This document shows, one piece after another, positions 18,205-27,284 of a stretch of 64,000 nucleotides of DNA. The notes under the pieces were generated by a model, which searched no databases, was not told the DNA's origin, and saw nothing but the letters and a program-made list of their open reading frames with translations. Origin of the DNA: Colwellia sp. 1_MG-2023. Its GTDB lineage: Bacteria; Pseudomonadota; Gammaproteobacteria; Enterobacterales; Alteromonadaceae. A program made the position numbers and the translations under genes. Positions within the stretch are counted from its first letter, which is position 1, and the number at the start of each line of letters is the position of its first letter. Where the stretch lies: assembly GCF_030546755.1 (NCBI RefSeq), contig NZ_JAUOPE010000002.1:1-64000 (forward strand), in the 5' to 3' direction.

Positions 18205-19134
18205 TTAGTCCTCTACAGACTTATGTTTATTATAGTGCCACTCAAAGTAACTACTACTTTTAGGGGTATATGTATTGCATTTTTGACCTGTGATTTTCTT
18301 TAAGTATTCATTAAAGTAATCATATCCATAGCCATTAGATGGGGTCTTTAAGTTTATGACATGCCCACCATGTACAGCTATGAAGCCACGTTCGTATAAT
18401 TCATCACAACCGAACTTACACATTGGTGTCACAATATTTTTATAGTCGCGCTTTTCAGCATCTGTACAGAGAGATCTTTTTTTAATATGCGCAGTAACTA
18501 AAAACTTTATTGGCATTGGAGAATTACAGATACAGCATGTAGCAATATCATGAGAGTTAAATAGTTTTTCACGCAAAAAGGCTTGTTCAGTTCTAACTAA
18601 AACTTCTACTTTTTTATCAATTTCATTTGTTGCATCAATATATTCATCTATTGTTACATCTTCAGTACTAGATGGCTGCTCAATCGAATTAGATTCAACA
18701 ACCCTATTTGATATACCGGCTCTTTTTTCTTTATACGTACGCCAAGTTATAAATGGTTCAGTTGAACTTCCTATTAGCTCTGATATTTCTTTCTCATCCA
18801 CCGCTAAAATATTCTCTACTGGTAGTTCTACCCAATGTTTAGGCTCAAGCAGTGCTGAATCTCCATTGGGGTTCTTATGCCACCATCTAGCTTTAAATTG
18901 TAATTCTATATCTCCATTTCCTTTAATAAACTCCTTTGACACTTTATCTTTAAAAGCTTGCTGGATATCTATCAAAGCGTCAAAGTAAGTACCTATACTC
19001 CGTTCGGCTTTGTAACCGTACCCATATTCTTCCTCAAGACCTTTTACTGGAAGAAAGGCCCGAGGAGTGTATGTTTTAGTCACTTGGCTTACAGGGATCC
19101 ATACAAATGAATCGTTTTTAGAATAAATTTTCAT
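18205..19134 (-). CDS. HNH-type endonuclease domain protein in tRNA island
   Basis: The 309-aa cytoplasmic protein carries a zinc-binding HNH-like module (about 195-260): CCICNSPMPIKFLVTAHIKKRS, then NIVTPMCKFGCDELYERGFI. CxxC and a second Cys pair are the probable zinc ligands and the His of AHIKKRS the catalytic one. The N-terminal 180 residues are unrecognised. It starts 32 nt after the helicase-nuclease gene, so the two are probably one operon. The gene lies just inside the left island junction. A DNA-targeting role is inferred from the domain and context. Confidence 0.7.
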   Translation of the reverse strand: MKIYSKNDSFVWIPVSQVTKTYTPRAFLPVKGLEEEYGYGYKAERSIGTYFDALIDIQQAFKDKVSKEFIKGNGDIELQFKARWWHKNPNGDSALLEPKHWVELPVENILAVDEKEISELIGSSTEPFITWRTYKEKRAGISNRVVESNSIEQPSSTEDVTIDEYIDATNEIDKKVEVLVRTEQAFLREKLFNSHDIATCCICNSPMPIKFLVTAHIKKRSLCTDAEKRDYKNIVTPMCKFGCDELYERGFIAVHGGHVINLKTPSNGYGYDYFNEYLKKITGQKCNTYTPKSSSYFEWHYNKHKSVED

Positions 19135-19166
19135 TGTTACTTCTTTCCTTTAAAAAATTGATGTCT

Positions 19167-22100
19167 TTAAGCCTGTTTATATTGCAACAAATAGCTAAAC
19201 ATATTGATTTTGGCTAGTTGTTTAACACCATTAACTGATGTGCTTGCTAAAGCTGGATTTGCTACAACAATAGCCAATGATTGAGCTCTTGAAATTGCAA
19301 CATTAAGTCTGTTCTTGTCGAACAAGAAATCTACACCTCGAGGGCTTTCATTTGCATCAGATGCACACATGCTTAAAACCACAACTGGTGCTTCCTGGCC
19401 TTGAAATTTATCAACACTTCCTACTCTTGCATTTTCGCCTCCAGGCGAAGATGAAAAAGCAACTTTTAGTTTATTCACTTGGAAGTTGTATGGGGCGACA
19501 ATCAAAATATCCGACCAATTAATATTTCTCGTTTGCCCTGCTTTATCGGTAAATGTTCTACCAATCAGTTCAAGAACAGACTCAACTATTACCGAGACTT
19601 CTTCGTCACTAGCCTGAGTATTACCAAAATGCTCAACGGGTAAAAATATTACACCAGCTTCTTTACTTAATGGCCCTTTATATGAACTAGGTATGCTTAT
19701 GATTTGGTTATCATTGTCTTTATCACTTACTAATTTACCTTCATAAACAGCGTCACTGATAAACTTATTTATTGCTGAATGCATTCGGTATGTTGTATTG
19801 AGAAAGATACCTTTTCTCTCGTCAATTGTGGGGTTGTCTTTTAGCAGATAATCCAAAATAGAAGCACCACTATCAGCTGGGTGAGTCCCTTGAATAGGTT
19901 GTCCTAATTGCATCTGGTCACCCATCAACACTAGGTTTTTAGTACTGCGACTAATTGCAATCAAGTTAGCAACACTTACTTGACCTGCTTCGTCAATGAA
20001 TAGGTAATCCAACTGATTGATCATCTCACTTCGAGAAAATCCCCATGCCGTAGTACCGATAACACATGACTCTTCAACCCACTGGTCTAAATCCTTATTC
20101 TTGATAATATTAACATCTAGCTCTGTCAACTCAGGGTCTGTTTCTTTGGTGCAAACAAAGCTGACTGAGATATCATTTTCCTTGCAATACTTTGCCGTTG
20201 TAAGTAGCAAATTATTTATCGCTTTGTGACTATTGCTGCAGATACCAACACGCTTGCCTTCTTTTACAAGTTCAGCAATGACGTGTTTTCCTGTGTAAGT
20301 TTTACCAGCCCCTGGTGGCCCTTGTATTGGCAAGTAACTATTATCTAATTTCTTAACCGCCGTAATAATTTGCTGTAAATTTTCAAAAGCATCTTTACTG
20401 TCAGCGATTAGACTACCTTCTACCAAACCGTTTATTCGCGGTGTTGAACGCGATAAGAAATCCACTATCGCAAGATTATCACCACCATTGTCATTGTATT
20501 TTTCAACAACGTTAGCAATAGCGTCAGGAATAGGCGTTGGGTTTACATATTCATCAGGTATCAAAGTCATCATTTGAGGAGGTACATTTTTCATTGATTT
20601 AACAACCAATAGACCATTGTCAAAATCGCTCGACTCCCTATCTACATTTACTTTTAACGAATTTCCTTCATCAGTTTCTTCATTGAGCACATAATAGCTT
20701 GAGCATGCCGCTTTAAATTCTTGGTTAACATCAAAGCTATATTCATAACCATGACTTCGTTTGATTTTAAAAGGAGCTCTAGCTGTACGAGTACAAAAGG
20801 CAAGACAATCTAAATCATCCAGCAATTCACCTTCTTCCGCTCCCATGCGGTCAAACATTTTCCAGAAAATTGGCTTAGACTCTCTTCGGTGAAATTCTAA
20901 CGACCAAGCTAGGTTTTCAGTAATCAAGCTTTGCTCATGTTGAGTAACTTCTTCAGCCTTTGCTCTACAAAGCAGATTATCCCTAAGTTTTTCTACCTTT
21001 GTAATTTCTGCTGTTTGTTCAACTTCAACAACGTCTGTTTTTCCAACAAACGCAATAGCATTTTCTTGTTGCTGAATTCTTAGCCAGTCGACTAACTCTT
21101 GAGTAGAATCACAGTCATCAATATTATAATCACGGATGCTTTTCAATATTGCAGATGTTTGCCAGGTATCCCCTTCTTTATTCAAAGCATTTTGTTCTCG
21201 CCATTTCTCATACACAACAACAGAATCGCCACCGGTACCTACATCAGTGTCTCTGCTACCGCGATATAAATGTTCTACATTTTTTATTGAGTAACGAGGC
21301 TCGCCTAGTAAAAGCCCACCTTTCACCACTTTATACAAATCGACAAAAACTTCATTGCGAAGTAACTGATCTACCTCATGTTCACATACGCCATATCGCC
21401 CCATCAGTTTTCTACAGGCTGCAATTTCATAATTGGCATAATGGTAGATGTGCATTGATGGATCTTTAATCCATCGGTCGTACACCCAATGAATAAAGTC
21501 TTGAAAGCATTGTTTCTCTTGCTCTTGGTTATGCGCCCAAAAGTCTATAAATTGTCGCTGGTTATTCTCGTCAAAGTAAGTATTCCCCCAGAGGTATTCC
21601 AAACCACCTTCATCTAAAGGAAAGCCTTCTATATCAAAGAAAACATCCATCTTCGAATGCGGCGGCAACAAAGATAAGCCTTGTCGTTCTCTTGGATCAG
21701 ATTTTATTATTCGAAATAAAGGCTTACTTAGCCCCTTACTCTTAAACTGGATCAACGCTTGCTGCTGAAGACGGTTGTAAATAATTGGAGATAAATTGGG
21801 TACAGCGTCGATTTCTGTTTGAGCCAATTGCTGCATAGTTAATATTCCAACGGCATTAAGTTTCTTTATTTGGCCGCTAGTTATGGTGGCAACATGAGAT
21901 AAATGGTCCCGTTCTAATAAAAGTTTTTCTGCGTAAGATGACCAACTTCCAAAATTTTTCGATTCAGCAGGATCTGGCATACTGTTAGCATCGAAACTGG
22001 ATTGCTCATTAAGAAATGACTGCTTTAACGTAAGGTAATAATGAAAATAGTCGTTAGTTCTTAGTACAGAAAGTTCTCCGTTTCCAAGAGCAACAGATAT

Positions 22101-22598
22101 CTTTTCAGGTCTCACTCCTTGAATTTCTTCTAACATTTCAGCATAACAACAAAGCTGGATAACAAACGAAGACTTAAGTGTACTAGCTAACTTGGTATCC
22201 CACACCTCATAGTGGAAGTCACCTAATTTACTAGCGCCGGGTACTTTGATCAAAAAGTCAGAATACCCTGCAAATGGTGCGCACTCTAATCTGCCTTGAA
22301 CAATTACATCGACACCACTATGCATAGCATCAACTGTCGCAGAAAATTTTTCAGTAGGGGTATTACCATCGATTTTAACTAATGACTTCCCTTCATTTAC
22401 TAATGTAGCTTCCAAAGCGTCTTCATGAGCATACCCCATTTTCTGAAGTAAACTCATTAACTCGTCTTCATCATCCTTTTCTGGAACTTCATCTGGCCTC
22501 TCAATAACAAACCTAGCCATCCAAGATGCAAAATGACTCGACATATAAAGTGTCAAATCTGATGGTGAATATTGATAAACCCCTTGTCTTTTTTGCAT
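19167..22598 (-). CDS. RecB-like nuclease / DEDD exonuclease / SF1 helicase fusion (TM0106-like)
   Basis: The 1143-aa protein has three enzymatic modules. First, a RecB-like PD-(D/E)XK nuclease (about 10-160) with DFLIKVPG, YEVWDTK and QLCCYAEM matching the D, D-x-K and Q-xxx-Y motifs. Second, a YprB-type RNase H-fold 3'-5' exonuclease (about 315-505; FFDIEGFP, YNIDDCDST). Third, a DNA2/UPF1-like SF1 helicase (about 735-1130) with Walker A GPPGAGKTYTG, Walker B DEAGQ, KFQGQEAPVVV and VAISRAQ. This is the architecture of 'TM0106 family RecB-like nuclease' helicases, whose role is not settled. Its place in an island with HNH and CoiA-like nucleases suggests anti-phage or anti-plasmid defence; this is inference. 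Confidence 0.85.
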   Translation of the reverse strand: MQKRQGVYQYSPSDLTLYMSSHFASWMARFVIERPDEVPEKDDEDELMSLLQKMGYAHEDALEATLVNEGKSLVKIDGNTPTEKFSATVDAMHSGVDVIVQGRLECAPFAGYSDFLIKVPGASKLGDFHYEVWDTKLASTLKSSFVIQLCCYAEMLEEIQGVRPEKISVALGNGELSVLRTNDYFHYYLTLKQSFLNEQSSFDANSMPDPAESKNFGSWSSYAEKLLLERDHLSHVATITSGQIKKLNAVGILTMQQLAQTEIDAVPNLSPIIYNRLQQQALIQFKSKGLSKPLFRIIKSDPRERQGLSLLPPHSKMDVFFDIEGFPLDEGGLEYLWGNTYFDENNQRQFIDFWAHNQEQEKQCFQDFIHWVYDRWIKDPSMHIYHYANYEIAACRKLMGRYGVCEHEVDQLLRNEVFVDLYKVVKGGLLLGEPRYSIKNVEHLYRGSRDTDVGTGGDSVVVYEKWREQNALNKEGDTWQTSAILKSIRDYNIDDCDSTQELVDWLRIQQQENAIAFVGKTDVVEVEQTAEITKVEKLRDNLLCRAKAEEVTQHEQSLITENLAWSLEFHRRESKPIFWKMFDRMGAEEGELLDDLDCLAFCTRTARAPFKIKRSHGYEYSFDVNQEFKAACSSYYVLNEETDEGNSLKVNVDRESSDFDNGLLVVKSMKNVPPQMMTLIPDEYVNPTPIPDAIANVVEKYNDNGGDNLAIVDFLSRSTPRINGLVEGSLIADSKDAFENLQQIITAVKKLDNSYLPIQGPPGAGKTYTGKHVIAELVKEGKRVGICSNSHKAINNLLLTTAKYCKENDISVSFVCTKETDPELTELDVNIIKNKDLDQWVEESCVIGTTAWGFSRSEMINQLDYLFIDEAGQVSVANLIAISRSTKNLVLMGDQMQLGQPIQGTHPADSGASILDYLLKDNPTIDERKGIFLNTTYRMHSAINKFISDAVYEGKLVSDKDNDNQIISIPSSYKGPLSKEAGVIFLPVEHFGNTQASDEEVSVIVESVLELIGRTFTDKAGQTRNINWSDILIVAPYNFQVNKLKVAFSSSPGGENARVGSVDKFQGQEAPVVVLSMCASDANESPRGVDFLFDKNRLNVAISRAQSLAIVVANPALASTSVNGVKQLAKINMFSYLLQYKQA

Positions 22599-22834
22599 GT
22601 TCTAATCCCTTAACTAAATCCCTGAAAGACTATAAATTTTAAAACCGACCAATAGATAATATTTGCATCATATATTGAAAACAATCAGACATTTTTACTG
22701 TATTATTATGTCCAAACATTTTTAGCTATTTGAAAGTATTAGTTCGATTAGTCATTGATTTATTTATACTTATGAATAAAAAATCATATTAGTTACTCGA
22801 CTCTACCTTTAAAGCACAAAGAAATAAAGCGTTT

Positions 22835-22852
22835 GCCATGGCGCGCCATGGC
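22835..22852. promoter_or_regulatory. 18-bp perfect GC-rich palindrome
   Basis: GCCATGGCGCGCCATGGC is perfectly self-complementary and stands out in an otherwise AT-rich intergenic region about 237 bp upstream of the helicase-nuclease start. It may be an operator or a protein-recognition/protection site; there is no T run to make it a terminator. Confidence 0.55.
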
Positions 22853-22969
22853 CAGTAAATTAATCATTTAAAATCAATGCATTATATGACACGTTTCATT
22901 GGGGGAATTTTGATAAGTCTATTAATTACTAGTTATTCGCTAAAATTCATAAGTCCATTTTAATAATAA

Positions 22970-22995
22970 CCCTAATTAGTGGATGCAAATTAGGG
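22970..22995 (-). terminator. Hairpin after the CoiA-like gene
   Basis: CCCTAATT/AATTAGGG, an 8-bp stem with a 10-nt loop, is followed on the minus strand by TTATTATTAAAA. It begins 10 bp beyond the stop of the CoiA-like gene. Confidence 0.55.
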
Positions 22996-23005
22996 CATTG
23001 ATGAC

Positions 23006-24058
23006 TTATAAATTGATTTCTGTTATATCAGATACGATCCACTTGGTTCTTCGTCCAAAACCGGGCTTAGGCTCATATTGAAGTTTCACTTCTACGGGAA
23101 AATCCAAACCTTCAAGCTTCGAACTTAGTGTTTCTTTTACATCTACCTGCTCCACTTCAAAACCTTTACTACCGTTAATACTAAAGTTAGCAGTATCTTT
23201 CGACTGAACTGGCTTCACATAAAATAGGTGTGCGATTTTAAAATCTGACTGATTTTTGGTTGAAAAACCACTACCAATTTTATAACCAATAAGCATGACG
23301 GCTTCATCACATTTAGTAGTTAGTCCTGAGCTACTCTTAGGTTGGGCATTGTGTATTAAGTTATCCACATATTTAATTTTTTCTTCAAGTTCTGCTTCAA
23401 GGACTAAGTTTATTTTATGGTGCTCTTGAGAATAAATAAAGTGTCTTGGTGCTGAGTACAGTACAACCTCCTCTAGTTCTTTATAAGGCAACACTCTAGA
23501 TACTTGTGATAGATTAATTTCTAACATATTACGCCGGCGTTCAATCTGAGCTGTTGCTTTAAAATCATCAACTTCGTGAGTTACTTTTATTTCAATATCC
23601 AGCCATTCACCATCAAAACCTAATGCTGTTAAATCAGGTCTATAGCCTTCCATGGTTGGCTCTTCTTCTACTGATTCAAACATTTCTAATTTCGTTGGTA
23701 TAAACTCGTTAACATGGTGAGGATGTACATTAGTATCTAGAGTCATTTGCTTCAAAGATGTTGCAGGTAACTGAACAACTTTTCGTTCAGCTATTATTTG
23801 CTTAGCCAACAGATGTATTGCTGTTTCAGAGCCATGTTCACAGTCTACCGCATTGTAATGAGCAAAATGGTGAACACGTACGTTACCTTTTTTGGCAATC
23901 AATTGACTGTCACAGTGTGGGCATGAACACCCACAATCAAGACCATTAATTACAGATTCAACATGTACTACACGACCGTCTTTAATACCGTAATGTAGCT
24001 CTGTTTTTTCGATATCATTTATTTCGTTACTATTTACCTGGGCCATTGATACATTCAT
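23006..24058 (-). CDS. CoiA-like competence-family nuclease
   Basis: The 350-aa protein has an N-terminal zinc-finger-like segment (GCSCPHCDSQLIAKKG, then VRVHHFAHY; about 42-70) and the CoiA-family block CEHGSETAIHLLAKQIIAE. A PD-(D/E)XK nuclease signature follows (GYRPDLTALGF, then WLDIEIKVTHEVDD; about 138-170), so residues for metal-dependent DNA cleavage appear present. CoiA is required for transformation in Firmicutes, but most homologues in proteobacteria are uncharacterised and sit in mobile regions. It is separated from the helicase operon by 407 bp and has its own terminator. Confidence 0.75.
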   Translation of the reverse strand: MNVSMAQVNSNEINDIEKTELHYGIKDGRVVHVESVINGLDCGCSCPHCDSQLIAKKGNVRVHHFAHYNAVDCEHGSETAIHLLAKQIIAERKVVQLPATSLKQMTLDTNVHPHHVNEFIPTKLEMFESVEEEPTMEGYRPDLTALGFDGEWLDIEIKVTHEVDDFKATAQIERRRNMLEINLSQVSRVLPYKELEEVVLYSAPRHFIYSQEHHKINLVLEAELEEKIKYVDNLIHNAQPKSSSGLTTKCDEAVMLIGYKIGSGFSTKNQSDFKIAHLFYVKPVQSKDTANFSINGSKGFEVEQVDVKETLSSKLEGLDFPVEVKLQYEPKPGFGRRTKWIVSDITEINL

Positions 24059-24184
24059 AATATTTCCTTTTCTTAATTAAGTTTCATATGTAGTGGCGCT
24101 TGTGCGCTCAATATGAATAATTAATAAAATCAGAAAGATAATCGTGAAATTCTAGAATTTCCGGAAAATAGAACAAGGAAGGTT

Positions 24185-25144
24185 ATGAAAGATAAGCAAA
24201 TTTCGTTTTTAATAGATGCTTTGGACTTCTTGGATGAAGTTATGAGAAGTGAAGAGCAGAGGTTGTTTTTTGTAGCTTGTTTGTTACATCTATCGGATAA
24301 CGAACAATTACTACGTACTCAATTGTCTGATGTTGCTAATACATCAAGGCCAAGAGATCCAAAAACCTACGTAAATTGGTTAGATTGGCTGATTAAAAAA
24401 ATCAACGACAATAAGAAATTCATCTGGGAAAGTAGAGAATCAAAAGAGCTTACTCTCTTTCCTATGATCAAGAAGCAATCTGGGAGTGGCGGTTCAGGCA
24501 ACGAGACTGCTTTCTATATTGAACCCGTCAGTCTCGACGCAAATAATCCGAAGCAAGGTGATACTGATTCTTCTACTAGTTCTACCATTGATTTTAGTAC
24601 TGTTCGTTACCAAGCGAAGAAACTTAAAAGAACCCCATGGTATTTAACCGCTTGCAGTCCATTCTTTGAAAAAACACGAAACAGACAATTTTTGCTAATC
24701 GTGTTAATTCTCTATTTTATTGCTATGCCTATATATCTTGGTTGGATGCTTGTTAAACCTGGCTTTTCAATCTACTTATGGGTACCGCTATTTATCATTT
24801 ATTACATCACTTTTATGCCAGTGAAAAATATCCTTAGTGTTAGCACTCGTAAAATGACTTTGCTTGAACATATATTTCAACCTTTGAGCTCGATTTGCCT
24901 TTCTGAAGTTTCAGCTTCACCTAATACTAAGAAAATAACTGACATCAGTAGAAGGCTAAGTTCAGTTCAAATTGAGGGAAAGTGCCCTATATGTGCTAAT
25001 GTTTACGGCTTTGAGAACTCTGTTATCTTAGAGAAACAAAGTATATTTAAATCGAGAATCATCGGTAGATGTTTAAATAATCCGCAAGAGCATCAGTTCA
25101 CTTTTGATAAAGATTTAATGTCTGGGACTAAGCTATTTAGATAA
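24185..25144 (+). CDS. Unrecognised membrane protein at island right end
   Basis: The 319-aa protein matches no family I recognise. Residues 1-160 are hydrophilic, with a Gly-Ser-rich linker near residue 100; two adjacent transmembrane helices follow (about 178-225; FLLIVLILYFIAMPIYLGW and LWVPLFIIYYITF), then a C-terminal cytoplasmic tail with a CPIC and later a GRC ... H pair that could bind zinc (about 277-310). An upstream AAGGAAGGTT gives a good ribosome binding site. Its stop codon abuts and shares one base with the right tRNA repeat, so this gene defines the island's end. It is divergent from the CoiA-like gene and may be a membrane effector. Confidence 0.65.
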   Translation: MKDKQISFLIDALDFLDEVMRSEEQRLFFVACLLHLSDNEQLLRTQLSDVANTSRPRDPKTYVNWLDWLIKKINDNKKFIWESRESKELTLFPMIKKQSGSGGSGNETAFYIEPVSLDANNPKQGDTDSSTSSTIDFSTVRYQAKKLKRTPWYLTACSPFFEKTRNRQFLLIVLILYFIAMPIYLGWMLVKPGFSIYLWVPLFIIYYITFMPVKNILSVSTRKMTLLEHIFQPLSSICLSEVSASPNTKKITDISRRLSSVQIEGKCPICANVYGFENSVILEKQSIFKSRIIGRCLNNPQEHQFTFDKDLMSGTKLFR

Positions 25145-25186
25145 TAATCGGCAGGTCCCCTGTTCAAGTTAGGGAGGGGCCACCAT
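25144..25186 (+). repeat. attR: duplicated tRNA-Ile 3' end
   Basis: A 43-bp copy of 17950-17992 with one mismatch in the T stem. It marks the right boundary of the 7.2-kb island. Confidence 0.9.
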
Positions 25187-25196
25187 TTCAACGATT

Positions 25197-25221
25197 AAAG
25201 ACGAACATTAGCGTCTTTTTT
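25197..25221 (+). terminator. Likely original terminator of the tRNA-Ile gene, displaced by the island
   Basis: AAAGACG/CGTCTTT stem, 8-nt loop and a T run, 10 bp after the right tRNA repeat. No equivalent terminator follows the intact tRNA at 17991, fitting displacement by island insertion. Confidence 0.75.
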
Positions 25222-25277
25222 GTGCCAAAAATCCAGTAAAAACGCCTGTAAAGCCTATTCTTATGTATCAACAAGAC

Positions 25278-25921
25278 TTAAAGACGATTTAAATAATTAG
25301 GTGCAATTACCGACGGCTTACCACCCATAGGATATTTATACTGCTTAGGTCGTTTAGTGACTAATCCTAATCGCTTCATCGACGTACAAACACGATGAAG
25401 GCCAATATCAAAACCTAATGCTTGTAATTCACCATGCATACGCACTTTGCCGTAAGTAGCGTCCATATCGACATGAATTTGCTTCATGGCTGCATCAAGC
25501 TTCACACGTTCAGCACAAATAGGTTTTGGCTTAGCTCTATAATAAAACGAGCTAAACGGTATCGATAAACAGCGGCATATTTGCTGAACCTTACTTCCTG
25601 CCTTTTTCAGCTTGGCACCTACTTGCTGACATTGTTCATTTCCATAGCGAAAAAGGCTGAAGCTTTTTTTAACAGCGCATTATCACTTTTTAGCTGTTTA
25701 ATTTGTTTTTCTAATTCTTGAATACGGGTTTGCTCTGGCGTTAGTGCGCTAGCTGTGGGTGTGTAACCTTTTTGCTCTTTTCGGTATTGGCTTACCTAGC
25801 GCTGAATTGATGATAATCCAACAATCATTGCTGCGGCTGCATCTTTGTGTTTATAACCGTGAATAATGACTAGCTCTGCACACTCACGTTTGAATTCTAT
25901 TGTTAATGTTTTCTTTGGCAT
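25278..25921 (-). pseudogene. IS3-family orfA-orfB remnant
   Basis: OrfA begins at 25921 (MPKKTLTIEFKRECAEL), with an HTH and a leucine-zipper region (IQELEKQIKQLKSDNALLKK). A TAG interrupts it where the conserved Trp of the SIQRW motif should be. The IS3-type A-rich slippery site (near 25670) leads into orfB, whose HTH_21 region (YGKVRMHGELQALG) is readable to 25278 and then ends; the entire DDE catalytic core is missing. The stretch on the minus strand starting near TGTAACGGTATGATTTAAC (about 25966-25984) looks like its terminal repeat. The element is inactive. Confidence 0.85.
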
Positions 25922-25994
25922 TTTGACCTCGTTAGTTAATGTAATTTTAACTCTAACGAAGTCTCTAGTTAAATCATACCGTTACAGTTTAACA

Positions 25995-27284
25995 TTAAGC
26001 AGAGATTGGTAACTTAAAAATAAACGTACTACCTTTGCCAAGCTCACTTTTTACTGATAAATCGCCGCCATGAGCTAATGCGATACGCTTGCATAAAAAT
26101 AACCCTAAACCAACACCTTTATTGCTGCGGTTGTTTACATTTTCTGCTTGAGAAAAGGGCTCAAACACCTTAGGCAAAAACTGTTCTTCCATTCCTGAAC
26201 CAAAATCTCTTACCGAGATTGTTAGTTGATTTGAACGCTTTTTGCATGCAATAAGTACAGGGCTTGAGTCGGTGGAATGGGTTAGCGCATTTTCAATTAA
26301 ATTTCGCACTAAAAACTTAAAGCGGCCTAAATCAATATCAATGACTATCTCTGGAATTGAGCCTTCTAGTGTTAAGTTGTCTATGCCATCAAAACTATTA
26401 ATGATGTCTGCTATCACATTGGGAAAGTAATATGGCTCTAAATTTAATAGTTTGTGTGAATCTCGCAGCCGTTCACTTTCTAGTAGTTGCTCTACAATGG
26501 CATCCATTTTGTTTATTTCTTGATTGAGTTTTGACACGGTTTGATCATTTTTTAAAAGTGCTAACAACACCTTCATTCTTGCCATGGGAGATCTTAATTC
26601 ATGGCTAACTGACAGCAATAATTCATTCTTTGAAGCAAAAAGTTCTTCTAAATTTTCAGCCATAATATTTAAACCGTTGGTAAGTTTTCCCAAGTCATTG
26701 GCAGGGTGAGTTTGAATGCGGTGTTTAAGATTGCCTTGGCTAATTTGGGTGGCGCTGTCTATGGCTCTTTGGATTGGATTTAACTGCTTATTCAACAGCT
26801 TATAATTAACAAACAATACCAATAGCACACCAAACCAGGGCCAAAATACCAGCCAATTTGGGTAAACGAGAAGGTTAGCTATTTGCGAGGTGACCGCGAT
26901 GGTTGTGTTGTTTGAAGTGGTAAATATAAAGTATTTTGAGTCTACTTTTGTAAAAAACAAATTGCCAAGAGGTGTTGCATTATTCATTAGCTTTTCCGGT
27001 GTTGGTAGCGGACCTCCGGTTAACCAAATTTTTTCACCTCTGGTAATTTGTATCGCGACACGATTCTTTTTAGCTTCTGTCTTTAAATGCTCAATATCGA
27101 TTGCCCCTGCAACTAGTTTAGCCATCATTTCATGCAGCGCTTCATGTCTATCTAAAACAATTTGCTGTGCCTTTTGTTCAGACATGGAAAAACTCCCTAG
27201 TACAATCAGAACAATTAGTAGCAGTGTAGTGATGGAAAAAAGCAAAAAGAAGCGCGTGTATAAGTTCAAGTTTGGGAGTTTCAC
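25995..27284 (-). CDS. Sensor histidine kinase (CpxA/RstB-like)
   Basis: The 429-aa inner-membrane kinase has TM1 (about 10-32), a short periplasmic domain, TM2 (about 142-160), HAMP (about 162-215), HisKA with the phospho-acceptor in SHELRSPMARMK (about 228-240) and HATPase_c with NLIENALTHS, DFGSGM and GVGLGLFLCKRIALAHGG. It overlaps the response-regulator gene by 4 nt and is translated after it. No obvious target gene or periplasmic accessory lies beside it; the signal is unknown. The adjacent IS3 remnant ends a few bases past its stop codon, leaving the kinase apparently intact. Confidence 0.9.
   Translation of the reverse strand: MKLPNLNLYTRFFLLFSITTLLLIVLIVLGSFSMSEQKAQQIVLDRHEALHEMMAKLVAGAIDIEHLKTEAKKNRVAIQITRGEKIWLTGGPLPTPEKLMNNATPLGNLFFTKVDSKYFIFTTSNNTTIAVTSQIANLLVYPNWLVFWPWFGVLLVLFVNYKLLNKQLNPIQRAIDSATQISQGNLKHRIQTHPANDLGKLTNGLNIMAENLEELFASKNELLLSVSHELRSPMARMKVLLALLKNDQTVSKLNQEINKMDAIVEQLLESERLRDSHKLLNLEPYYFPNVIADIINSFDGIDNLTLEGSIPEIVIDIDLGRFKFLVRNLIENALTHSTDSSPVLIACKKRSNQLTISVRDFGSGMEEQFLPKVFEPFSQAENVNNRSNKGVGLGLFLCKRIALAHGGDLSVKSELGKGSTFIFKLPISA

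Larger units (their letters stand above)
22599..23005. other. Non-coding 407-bp gap with a GC-rich palindrome
   Basis: The AT-rich gap upstream of the helicase operon must hold its promoter. It contains a perfect 18-bp palindrome (GCCATGGCGCGCCATGGC, 22835-22852) and, at its right end, the terminator of the CoiA-like gene. No convincing ORF was seen. Confidence 0.8.
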
